Below are positions 9,327 through 17,067 of a stretch of DNA of 51,711 nucleotides, piece by piece (within the stretch, counting starts at the first letter, position 1; every line of letters begins with the position of its first letter). The DNA comes from Candidatus Zixiibacteriota bacterium (GTDB taxonomy: Bacteria; Zixibacteria; MSB-5A5; UM-FILTER-46-8). The DNA lies in assembly GCA_014730345.1 (NCBI GenBank), contig WJIJ01000093.1, positions 1 to 51,711 of the forward strand, in the 5' to 3' direction. Below the pieces are notes generated by a model that was not told where the DNA came from, did not search any database, and saw nothing but the letters and a program-made list of their open reading frames with translations. The position numbers and the translations under genes are program-made.

Positions 9327-9734
9327 ATGATTCGTAAAATCTCCCCCCGTACGATCAACGATGATTTCCGGCGGAAGGTCAAGGAGATCAGCGGTCAGGA
9401 TATCCAGCAATGTTTCCAGTGCGGAACATGCTCGGCATCCTGCCCCATGGGCCGTATGCTCGATCTGCTTCCCCGGAAGCTGATGTCCCTGCTGCAATTC
9501 GGACAGTCGGACGCGATTGCCGCCGCCAATACCGCGTGGGTCTGCGCGTCATGTCATACCTGCATGGTTCGCTGTCCGCGGGGTATCGATATAACTAAAG
9601 TAATGGAAGCGATTCGCCAGCTTACCCTGAGGCAGAATATCAACCGTATCAATCCCTCGGAGATACCGGCCGAGGAGGTCAATGATATGCCCCAGATAGC
9701 GATGGTTTCCGGATTCCGTAAACTGACATCTTGA
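9327..9734 (+). CDS. hdrC: HdrC-like iron-sulfur subunit
   Basis: A 135-residue soluble ferredoxin-type protein. It has two complete 4Fe-4S motifs, CFQCGTCSASCP (about residues 30-41) and CASCHTCMVRCP (about 73-84), as in HdrC of heterodisulfide reductase. There is no membrane segment. It is the first gene of a four-gene unit (HdrC, HdrB, FrdB-like, FrdA-like), and its stop is 8 bp before the HdrB-like start. It should pass electrons between the FrdB-like cluster protein and the HdrB-like subunit. It could instead be described as an SdhE/F-type subunit of a non-classical succinate dehydrogenase/fumarate reductase. Confidence 0.8.
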   Translation: MIRKISPRTINDDFRRKVKEISGQDIQQCFQCGTCSASCPMGRMLDLLPRKLMSLLQFGQSDAIAAANTAWVCASCHTCMVRCPRGIDITKVMEAIRQLTLRQNINRINPSEIPAEEVNDMPQIAMVSGFRKLTS

Positions 9735-9742
9735 GGTGAATG

Positions 9743-10633
9743 ATGAGTATAGCATACTATCCCGGATGTACATTAAAAACCAAGGGTAAAAATCTTGAGA
9801 AATCCGCGCTGGCGGCCATGGAAGTGCTGGGAATCGATGTCGAAGAGCTTCCCCGCTGGAACTGTTGCGGCGCGGTGTATTCCCTTGCCGACGATGATTT
9901 GATTCACGTTGTCGCCCCCGTACGCGACCTTGTCCGCGTGGCCGAGAGGGGACAGGACACGGTGATAACCCTGTGTTCCATGTGCTACAATACCCTCGCC
10001 CGGGCAAACGATTTGATGAAAAACGATGAGGAAAAGCGCAAAACCATCAACGATTTCATGGACGAGGAACCCGATTATTCCGGCGAGGTCAGGGTTGTCC
10101 ACCTTCTCGACTACCTTCGAGATGAATACGGTTGGGACAAGCTCAAAGAAAAGTTGAAAAGTCCGCTCAATGGAATGAAGGTCGCTCCTTATTACGGATG
10201 CACCTTACTGCGCCCGAAGGAAGTGGCGCTGGATCATCCCGACAGGCCGGTGTTAATGCACGAGTTTTTGGAAACTCTCGGAGCCGATGTAGTCGATTTT
10301 CCGAATGCAATGGAATGTTGCGGTTCCTACCAGGTATTGGGAAATCCCGATGCCGCCGTCGAGGTCTCTCACGAGATACTCTCGGGCGCGGCGGAAAAGG
10401 GAGCCGAAGCGCTGGCATTGACCTGCCCCCTGTGTGATTTCAATTTGGGCAAACGCCAGGATATAATCCTCGAAAAATATGAAGGAGCGTCCGAAGTGCC
10501 CATATATTATTTTACCCAGCTTCTGGCGGTAGCATTGGGAGTCGCTCCCGAGGAATGTCATTTCGAGCTTAACCGCGACAGCGCGGCCCAGCTTTTAAAG
10601 GATAAGAATATAATCAGCGCGGTACCCGCGTAG
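9743..10633 (+). CDS. hdrB: HdrB-like protein with two CCG domains
   Basis: A 296-residue protein with two cysteine-rich CCG modules. The first has YYPGCTLK and WNCCGAV, then CSMCYN. The second has YYGCTLLRP and MECCGSY, then CPLCDFN. In HdrB these modules bind non-cubane 4Fe-4S clusters that reduce disulfides. Related modules occur in DsrK, GlpC, TfrB and the SdhE/MfrE subunits of type-E succinate dehydrogenases and fumarate reductases. Start 9743 is chosen because GAGG ends 6 nt before it; the ATG 3 nt earlier is too close. The context points to a thiol/disulfide- or quinone-facing subunit of a fumarate/succinate enzyme. The physiological partner is unknown. Confidence 0.8.
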   Translation: MSIAYYPGCTLKTKGKNLEKSALAAMEVLGIDVEELPRWNCCGAVYSLADDDLIHVVAPVRDLVRVAERGQDTVITLCSMCYNTLARANDLMKNDEEKRKTINDFMDEEPDYSGEVRVVHLLDYLRDEYGWDKLKEKLKSPLNGMKVAPYYGCTLLRPKEVALDHPDRPVLMHEFLETLGADVVDFPNAMECCGSYQVLGNPDAAVEVSHEILSGAAEKGAEALALTCPLCDFNLGKRQDIILEKYEGASEVPIYYFTQLLAVALGVAPEECHFELNRDSAAQLLKDKNIISAVPA

Positions 10634-10678
10634 AGATTGGAAAAAAGAACATTATAGATAAATGATCGTGAGGTAGAT

Positions 10679-11431
10679 ATGAGTACCACAACGGAACAAA
10701 CAGCGGTCGAAGCCAAGATGATACCCATCTATGTAATGGGTAAAAAATACGAGGTTCCGGAAACGCTGACCATAATGAAAGCGTTGGAATATGCCGGGTA
10801 CAAGTATATCCGCGGGTGCGGATGCCGCGGCGGCGTTTGCGGAGCATGCAGTACCGTTTACCGTAAACCGGGCGATTACAAGATATATACCGGGCTTGCC
10901 TGCCAGACGGTTGTCGAGCCGGAGATGTATCTTACCCAACTGCCCTTCTATCCGGCTAATCGTGCTACTTATGATTTTCATGCCCTGGAAGGCAATCCTG
11001 AGGAAATATTCGGGCTTTATCCCGAACTTTTCCGGTGCGTAGCCTGTAATGCCTGCTCGAAAGTATGCCCTATGGATGTCGAGGTGATGGATTATATCGC
11101 CGCCTTAAAACGCGGAGACATCGCCGCGGCGGCGCAGATTTCCTTCGACTGCATCCAGTGCGGGCTTTGCGCCAGCAGGTGCATGGGCGAGCTTCCCCAG
11201 TATCATATCGGTCAGCTTGCCAGACGTATCAACGGCGCGTATCTAACTCCCCGCGCGGAACATCTGGCGACAATGGTCGCCAACATAGAAGCCGGGCGTT
11301 ATACCGAGTGCCTGAACAAGCTTAAATCAGCCGACGAAGATGAGCTGAAACGTCTCTACACCGAAGAAAGGGAGCTTGAACCCGCCCAGGCCGGCGAGGA
11401 CTGGACTCCCAAAGAAAACGTATGTTTATAA
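10679..11431 (+). CDS. FrdB/SdhB/TfrB-like iron-sulfur subunit
   Basis: A 250-residue protein. The N-terminal plant-type ferredoxin region (about 14-85) has CGCRGGVCGAC and a later C for a 2Fe-2S cluster. Two 4Fe-4S motifs follow: CVACNACSKVCP (about 121-132) and CIQCGLCASRC (about 159-169). The classical SdhB 3Fe-4S motif is not seen. This resembles TfrB of the thiol:fumarate reductase of methanogens without its HdrB-like half, which is here a separate gene. It should carry electrons from the flavoprotein to the HdrC/HdrB-like subunits. It lies 45 bp after hdrB and 26 bp before the flavoprotein. Confidence 0.8.
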   Translation: MSTTTEQTAVEAKMIPIYVMGKKYEVPETLTIMKALEYAGYKYIRGCGCRGGVCGACSTVYRKPGDYKIYTGLACQTVVEPEMYLTQLPFYPANRATYDFHALEGNPEEIFGLYPELFRCVACNACSKVCPMDVEVMDYIAALKRGDIAAAAQISFDCIQCGLCASRCMGELPQYHIGQLARRINGAYLTPRAEHLATMVANIEAGRYTECLNKLKSADEDELKRLYTEERELEPAQAGEDWTPKENVCL

Positions 11432-11457
11432 CTACAGGTTTGGAAAAGAGGTAGGTT

Positions 11458-13128
11458 ATGCCATATCCAGAGGAATTAAAGAAACTTATAAAAACAGTTG
11501 AAAGCACGCGCGCGGAGAGGGTGGAACGCAAGAAAAACGACCAGGAAGTTCCGTTTATGACCCTCGATGAACGCCATGATATATTACAGCATCATCCCGA
11601 TTTCAAAGAAGAAGGCCGGCGTGAACTGCAGGCGGGACCAAGCAAGGGTTACAAAATCGCCCATGAGATGGCCGACCTTCTCGAGGCCAAAAGCCGTGTG
11701 GACCCCGATAAGATAAATCTCGAAAACATTGACCACGAAACCGATGTGCTTATTATCGGCGGCGGCGGGGCAGGAACCGCGGCGGCATTGTTAGCGCAAG
11801 AACAGGGAGTAAGAGTTACCATCGCCACCAAGCTTCGCCATGGCGACGCTAACACCATGATGGCTGAAGGCGGTATACAGGCCGCCACAAAGGGTCACAA
11901 GGATTCCCCGTATTACCATTACCTCGATGTGATGGGCGGCGGGCATTTCAAGAACAATCCCGACCTGGTGGAAACTCTGGTTACCAAGGCTCCGGATGCC
12001 ATAAAATGGCTGGAAAGCCTCGGGTGTAATTTCTCCAAGTTCCCCGATGGTACATTGCACACTATTCACGGCGGCGGTACTTCACGCAAGCGCATGCACT
12101 ACGCCGCTGATATCACCGGCGCGGAGATGATGCGCACTATCCGTGATGAGGCCCGCAACCGTCCCGGTCAGATAGACCTTATCGAATTCTCGCCGGCTGT
12201 TGAGCTTATCCTCAACGACAAAGGTGAATGCGCGGGCGCGGTTTTATACAACCTCGAAACCGAGGAATATCTTATCGTAAAAGCCAAAGCCGTGGTAATG
12301 GCTACCGGAGGATGCGGCCGTCTGCATATACAGGGCTTCATGACCACCAACCATTACGGCGCCACCGCCGATGGTATCGTCATGGGCTACCGCGCGGGAG
12401 TGCCGATTTGCTTCCTGCATACCGTGCAGTACCATCCCACCGGTATCGTCTTCCCCGAACAGGCCGAAGGCATTCTCATCACCGAGAAGTTCAGGGGTTC
12501 CGGCGCTAATCTGGTCAACATAGAAGGTCAGCAGTTCGTTAATGAACGCGAACCACGCGATGTGGAAGCATCGGCGATTATCAAGGAATGCGTTGTCAAC
12601 GAGAAGGGCGTACCCACTCCCACCGGAAAACTCGGTGTATGGCTCGATTCACCTATGATAGATATGCTTTCCGGCGAAGGAACCGTCGAGCGCGAGTTCC
12701 CCGGGAAATACATCCTGTTCAAGCGTTACGGAATAGATATCTCCAAGGAACCGATGCTTATCTATCCGACCTTGCACTATCAGAACGGCGGGCTTGATTT
12801 CAAGAACACCGGTGAAACCGATGTACCCGGATTGTTCGTTGCCGGAGAGGTCGGCGGCGGAATCCATGGCGAGAATCGCCTGATGGGCAATTCGCTGCTG
12901 GATATTATGGTTTACGGCCGTATCGCCGGAGAAACCGCGGGCAAGTACGCCAAAGAATATACCAATGGGGGTAAATTGACCCTGGAGCATGTTGTTAAGT
13001 ACAACAAGGAAATCGACGATGCCGGAGTTGGCGGCGGCCGTGTGGCCCCGATGATACTTCCGGACTATACCGATCCGCGCACCCGTGAGAAACAGCTTAC
13101 GACCAATTACGTGGGCACGCTCCGGTAA
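11458..13128 (+). CDS. FrdA/SdhA/TfrA-like flavoprotein subunit
   Basis: A 556-residue FAD protein. The dinucleotide motif IIGGGGAGTAAA lies near residue 98. A His region HGGGTSRKRMHYA resembles the FAD-contact region of this family. Substrate-site motifs are HTVQYHPTG, TEKFRGSGANLVN (the family's TExxRGEGG), REPRDV, and PTLHYQNGG (family PTxHYxxGG). The catalytic Arg and the Glu before it are kept, but the second Glu of RGEGG is Ser. No twin-arginine signal is present, so it should be cytoplasmic, unlike epsilonproteobacterial MfrA. It should interconvert fumarate and succinate, though another enoate substrate is possible. It is the last gene of the operon, and a terminator follows. Confidence 0.8.
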   Translation: MPYPEELKKLIKTVESTRAERVERKKNDQEVPFMTLDERHDILQHHPDFKEEGRRELQAGPSKGYKIAHEMADLLEAKSRVDPDKINLENIDHETDVLIIGGGGAGTAAALLAQEQGVRVTIATKLRHGDANTMMAEGGIQAATKGHKDSPYYHYLDVMGGGHFKNNPDLVETLVTKAPDAIKWLESLGCNFSKFPDGTLHTIHGGGTSRKRMHYAADITGAEMMRTIRDEARNRPGQIDLIEFSPAVELILNDKGECAGAVLYNLETEEYLIVKAKAVVMATGGCGRLHIQGFMTTNHYGATADGIVMGYRAGVPICFLHTVQYHPTGIVFPEQAEGILITEKFRGSGANLVNIEGQQFVNEREPRDVEASAIIKECVVNEKGVPTPTGKLGVWLDSPMIDMLSGEGTVEREFPGKYILFKRYGIDISKEPMLIYPTLHYQNGGLDFKNTGETDVPGLFVAGEVGGGIHGENRLMGNSLLDIMVYGRIAGETAGKYAKEYTNGGKLTLEHVVKYNKEIDDAGVGGGRVAPMILPDYTDPRTREKQLTTNYVGTLR

Positions 13129-13152
13129 TATAATTCATTCTAATTGCATTCA

Positions 13153-13190
13153 GCGCCAGGCTCTTTTGTCTGGCGCTTTTATTTTTTGTA
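13153..13190 (+). terminator. Rho-independent terminator of the hdrCB-frdBA-like operon
   Basis: GCGCCAG / CTGGCGC stem, 10-nt loop, then TTTTATTTTTT. It lies 25 bp after the flavoprotein stop. Confidence 0.85.
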
Positions 13191-13565
13191 CTAAGTTAGT
13201 TTAAGGAATACAAAGCATCGGCGCCCCGCCCTTGGGGGCTTGTTGATAAATGCGATACGCGTGGCATGTTTAGTTTTCCTCGATTTATCGAGGAAAAATA
13301 AACATGTATGTCTTCCATGGGTTTTAACTTGATAAGGTTAAAATCACGGCATCAAACGTTTTCGTTGGACGCCTTCGGTCAGACGGGACGTCTGACCGCA
13401 CGCTTATTGATAACCGGCAGGCGGGCGGGAATGACCTGCAACCCGGCGCATGAGGACATACGCCGGGCACTATCCTGAGTTGTACCGTCGAATCCCCTCA
13501 CCCGACAGAAGCACTCGCTTCCGGGCCCGCCGCGGTGGATGCAAGCAGACGCGCTCGCATTACAT
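13191..13565. repeat. Palindrome-rich gap with dispersed repeats
   Basis: No gene is visible. Four inverted repeats follow one another. The first is a 20-bp arm pair at 13265-13306 with a 2-nt centre (19 of 20 positions pair). The second is TTTTAAC/GTTAAAA around 13322-13343. The third is GGTCAGAC/GTCTGACC at 13377-13397. The last is an inverted copy at 13413-13470 of the palindromic unit seen at 149-203. The gap lies between convergent genes (FrdA-like from the left, M14 peptidase from the right), a usual place for such elements. Confidence 0.7.
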
Positions 13566-16520
13566 TTACTTCAACAACACCATCCTCTTAACATCCTCGA
13601 TACCATCGGCGGTAAAGCGGTAGAAGTACACTCCCGATGAATACCGGGACGCATCCCATGCCATCGAATGGCTTCCGGCAGACATACGCGAATTAACCAC
13701 CGTCTCCAGTTTCTGCCCCATCACATTGAATACTTCCAGCTTGACATTGCCGTCGCGGGCAAGGTCGAATGATATATTAGTGGAAGCGTTGAACGGATTC
13801 GGGTAGTTAGCGTGGAGACGGGTACTCAACGGTATATTTTCCCCGCCGAACCAACCGCTCAATGTCCACTCGTTGGCATCTCCGCCGAGGGGATTAACCA
13901 CCGTGAACTCGAATGATGCCGAGTCCATTTTCGATGACGGGTAATCGCCGTTGTAGGAAATATAATCGTAGGTTCCCAGAGGGGCATAACCGGGGACATC
14001 CTGACGGACGTTGTTGGCGGTAATAGTCTGCCCGGGAGATAGGTTAACATTGTTGAACTGCAGAAGAGGACCGAATTGCGCGCCGCCCGGAAGCTGGAGC
14101 ATGATCCAGACATCGGTCTGCTGGGATTGCTGGGTGGTATTATGCAGAATCCCGGTGAAGTAGAACGCTCCCCCGCGGGGCACGCTTACCGGCGGGTTAT
14201 TAGGTACCATATCGATGGCTACATCCGGCTGGGGCTGGGCTTCGCCATAACCTTTCAATTCAATATCGTCTATATTCCACCCGCAATACTGCCAGGAACC
14301 GTCAGTGGTGCCAATACCGAAACGGATACGGAAATTGGCGTTGCCGTCGGCATACGCGCTTACATCGTATTCCTGCAGGCTCCACGCCGATTCATCAATG
14401 GTGGAGTTGCCGTTCTCAAAGAGCGTATGCCATGTAGCGCCGTCGTAGACTTGCATGTAGGCATTATCGTAAGCATCGCGTTCCACGCCCAGCCAGCGGT
14501 AGAATTTCATTTCCACTTCATTATAATTGGAACAGTCAATAGAAGGCGATTCCACCCAGTAAGTGGTGTTGAGATTTGCATTATAGTCTCCGCCGGAGCC
14601 GCCCTGAAGGTCATTGCCGAGGATCCTGTTGTCGCTTGTTGGGGAATGGTCCTGCGACGGGTCAGGGCCGCCGTAGTTGTCGCCGCCATAACCGCCGGCC
14701 GCTTCGCCGATTGTCCACTCACCGGAACCGCCGAGGCCGCTCCATCCGAGGTCGGTGGAGAAATCATCGGCGTATATTACAACTTTACTTCCTACCAGGA
14801 ACTGGAAGTTCAACGTAGTCGAATATCCGCCCTGGGCGGTTACATAAAGCTCAAAATCGACCACATGGAACATAGGGCATGATGATGAAATCTCGAAGAG
14901 ATACTGGTCATCCGATGTCCCCGTTCCGCCGATTGCCGGTATGGTCGGATACGATGACGTATTCTGGGTAATGTTGATATATGCATCGGAGGTCGATAGC
15001 ACGCCGTTGACATCATACGCGTTCCCGCCGCCGTTGTTAACCAGGGTAATATTCATAGATACGACATCGCCGGGATTGGAGGCCCCCGCGTTATGCTCCA
15101 CGAAATCTATAACCGGGTCGCTGGTAAGCGGATCGAGTTGAACATCCAGGGGAGTAACTCCGCCGTCGATTATGGTTACATCATTGACTGTCTGGGATAC
15201 ATATCCGCTGGCGATAAACTGGACATCGTATGTCCCCGCTTCTATCATACGGTAATAACCGCCGTCATCGGAATCGGTGCGCACTTCCGTACTGTCCATA
15301 TCATGCCCTACAATTTTCACGAAACCATCAACAGGGTCTCCATTCGACCCGTCGCTTACGAATCCCTGGATTCCATAATAGGAATTCTCCAGCCATTGAA
15401 GCAATGAAAGGCGGTTGTATTCCCAATGGGCGTTAAGCTGGCTTTCCGGCAGGAGCTTAGTATCGGAGAGTTCTATGGTAACCTCCCGGCATCCATGGAA
15501 ATAGTTCATGTAATCCTGGCGGTTGCCGCTGGTTGTGTACCAGTCCCAGCCATTGGTAATGCCGTTGTCGAACCCGTCCATGTAACCTGACGGGGCATGG
15601 TTATGTACGGTGTCGGCATACGCCCTGCAAACATCGATATACCAGTCATTGTCGGGATGTCTCCTTTGCCAGGTGTCCCAGGGATAATTAACGACCTCGG
15701 CGCCGCCATGGAAGTTGGCGGAGATTACAAAGCTATGGGCTTCGGCGAGGTTCATCATGTGAGTGGTCTCGATTTGCCGGGGACCGCCGGGATAGGGTCC
15801 GTCCTCCGGATCCGGGAAATTCCGGTTAAGGTCATATCCATTGGCGTTGTAACGAGTTGCTCCATAAACGGTATTATTCCCGCCAGCGTAAGTTCCATCC
15901 GGGTTTGCCAGCGGATTGATGTATATTTCCATATTATTCACCATGTCCGTTATCCGGGCGTCACTGCCGTAGGCGGTCAGCAGAGAATCTATCAATCTTA
16001 GCATCAGGATATAACCGGCCGTTTCATCGCCGTGCATGGTCGCCGTGTAGAAAACTTCCGGCTCGGGTTCCTCAATAGCTACATTATCGGAAATCTTTGC
16101 TACTATTATTTCACGTCCCTCGACACTGTTGCCGATATTTTCAACCGAACAAAGCGCCGGATAATCCGCTTCGAACTGGTACATCATGCTGACATAGGCA
16201 TCATAAGTAGGATAGCTGTCCCATTCCAGTATCTCATCTACGCTGTCGGTCATCCGTGGTTGTATCAGTTTTCCCGGATGCGGTAGTATCTCGCAGGAAT
16301 ATCCCAGTTTCTTGAATTCCGCTAACTCACGGTCGTTGGCATAGGCGTAAACTGTGCCGTCCCTGACATCATCTATAGATATAACATGAGAAATTCTGTC
16401 GAGTTCGGCGCGGTCGGCGAGCTCGAACTTGAAATAATATTCATTAAACGAATCGGCTAATATCATACCGGTCGGTATGACCGCGATTAACAAAGCGATA
16501 AGTAAATAGCGTACGGTCAT
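13566..16520 (-). CDS. Secreted M14 zinc carboxypeptidase with C-terminal sorting-type domain
   Basis: A 984-residue exported protein. A signal peptide covers about 1-22. The M14 peptidase domain (about 100-375) has zinc ligands H163 and E166 (in MHGDE) and H271, the NPDG and NRNFP motifs near 206 and 232, and likely catalytic E350 (TIELS). A carboxypeptidase regulatory-like beta module follows (about 378-455), then Ig/CARDB-like and MAM-like beta domains. The last 85 residues (YPNPFNAST..., GSHSMAWDASRYSSGVYFYRF) form a FlgD-like/type A sorting-like domain, common on secreted proteins of FCB phyla. The start has AGGAGG 4-5 nt upstream. It acts outside the cell and probably degrades peptides. 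It is monocistronic. Confidence 0.85.
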   Translation of the reverse strand: MTVRYLLIALLIAVIPTGMILADSFNEYYFKFELADRAELDRISHVISIDDVRDGTVYAYANDRELAEFKKLGYSCEILPHPGKLIQPRMTDSVDEILEWDSYPTYDAYVSMMYQFEADYPALCSVENIGNSVEGREIIVAKISDNVAIEEPEPEVFYTATMHGDETAGYILMLRLIDSLLTAYGSDARITDMVNNMEIYINPLANPDGTYAGGNNTVYGATRYNANGYDLNRNFPDPEDGPYPGGPRQIETTHMMNLAEAHSFVISANFHGGAEVVNYPWDTWQRRHPDNDWYIDVCRAYADTVHNHAPSGYMDGFDNGITNGWDWYTTSGNRQDYMNYFHGCREVTIELSDTKLLPESQLNAHWEYNRLSLLQWLENSYYGIQGFVSDGSNGDPVDGFVKIVGHDMDSTEVRTDSDDGGYYRMIEAGTYDVQFIASGYVSQTVNDVTIIDGGVTPLDVQLDPLTSDPVIDFVEHNAGASNPGDVVSMNITLVNNGGGNAYDVNGVLSTSDAYINITQNTSSYPTIPAIGGTGTSDDQYLFEISSSCPMFHVVDFELYVTAQGGYSTTLNFQFLVGSKVVIYADDFSTDLGWSGLGGSGEWTIGEAAGGYGGDNYGGPDPSQDHSPTSDNRILGNDLQGGSGGDYNANLNTTYWVESPSIDCSNYNEVEMKFYRWLGVERDAYDNAYMQVYDGATWHTLFENGNSTIDESAWSLQEYDVSAYADGNANFRIRFGIGTTDGSWQYCGWNIDDIELKGYGEAQPQPDVAIDMVPNNPPVSVPRGGAFYFTGILHNTTQQSQQTDVWIMLQLPGGAQFGPLLQFNNVNLSPGQTITANNVRQDVPGYAPLGTYDYISYNGDYPSSKMDSASFEFTVVNPLGGDANEWTLSGWFGGENIPLSTRLHANYPNPFNASTNISFDLARDGNVKLEVFNVMGQKLETVVNSRMSAGSHSMAWDASRYSSGVYFYRFTADGIEDVKRMVLLK

Positions 16521-16541
16521 GAATCCTCCTGTCGGAAATAA

Positions 16542-16559
16542 TCGTGCATTAATTCACAA
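16542..16559. promoter_or_regulatory. Rex/CRP-like sequence in the M14 peptidase leader
   Basis: TCGTGCA-TTAA-TTCACAA, 12 of 14 against TTGTGAA-N4-TTCACAA. It lies about 75 nt downstream of the predicted M14 promoter rather than on it, so its relevance is doubtful. Confidence 0.25.
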
Positions 16560-16638
16560 AACCAAATTTGAAATGCGTACTGTTCATTATGCCAGGATAA
16601 TTTACCTGTGGTTTAGAGTAGAAAAACTAACTGTAATC

Positions 16639-16666
16639 AATATAAGCTTTTGTTTTAATCTGTCAA
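16639..16666 (-). promoter_or_regulatory. Sigma-70-type promoter for the M14 peptidase
   Basis: On the minus strand, TTGACA (16666-16661), 16 nt, TATATT (16644-16639). The -35 is perfect and the -10 matches 5 of 6. The implied leader is about 110 nt. Confidence 0.6.
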
Positions 16667-16726
16667 GAAATTGCGGGTACAAATATAATGGTAGCTGTAC
16701 AAGATGTTTAATTTAGGGAAAATTAA

Positions 16727-16787
16727 AACCCCGGCACTGGGGGGGGACGCCGGGGTTCAAGGAGGTACTACTATGAAAAGTATTTGA
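16727..16787 (+). promoter_or_regulatory. GC-rich hairpin followed by an ideal ribosome site and a four-codon reading frame
   Basis: A 9-bp stem (AACCCCGGC / GCCGGGGTT, 16727-16757) is followed by AAGGAGG at 16759-16765. Seven nt later comes ATG AAA AGT ATT TGA (16773-16787). A perfect TATAAT (16684-16689), without a good -35, lies upstream. This could be a leader peptide, a small RNA, or the remnant of a lost gene. It lies about 140 bp before the qmo promoter. Confidence 0.4.
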
Positions 16788-16916
16788 ATGCGTTAGCTAA
16801 TTTAATCTAAATATTTTATTTGTCAACAAAAAAATAACTTTTTTTGAAAAATTTATTTCGGGGCCTATAAAATGGCTTTAAACACATGAACTTCGATGAT
16901 TCCCCATCCCTGATTT

Positions 16917-16923
16917 TTCACAA
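16917..16923 (-). promoter_or_regulatory. Perfect operator half-site next to the qmo -35 box
   Basis: TTCACAA (TTGTGAA on the minus strand) ends 5 nt before the TTGACA of the qmoAB promoter. The second half is not recognisable. Confidence 0.3.
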
Positions 16924-16928
16924 AAGGC

Positions 16929-16958
16929 TTGACAACTAAAGTGGGCGCTGTTTATTTA
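16929..16958 (+). promoter_or_regulatory. qmoAB promoter
   Basis: TTGACA at 16929-16934 followed by a weak -10: TTTATT at 16-nt spacing, or TATTTA at 18. The leader to qmoA is about 100 nt. The weak -10 would suit regulated expression. Confidence 0.5.
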
Positions 16959-16965
16959 GATTCAA

Positions 16966-16985
16966 TTAGTGAATATTTTCACTAA
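16966..16985. promoter_or_regulatory. Perfect 20-bp palindromic operator at the qmoAB start site
   Basis: TTAGTGAA-TATT-TTCACTAA is a perfect inverted repeat beginning 7 nt after the -10 region, so it covers the expected transcription start. It matches TTGTGAA-N4-TTCACAA at 12 of 14 positions. Its position suggests repression. It could bind Rex or a CRP/FNR-family protein such as HcpR. Confidence 0.6.
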
Positions 16986-17067
16986 ATTCAAAGAGATATC
17001 CGGCGAACTCTATTCAATAAGAAAATTTGAACTTAATGATAATTAATTGAGAGAAGAGGAATAAGCT

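Noticed and set aside
14076..14882. 268-codon open frame antisense to the M14 peptidase
   Set aside because: No motif, no ribosome site, and the opposite strand clearly codes for the peptidase and its beta domains.
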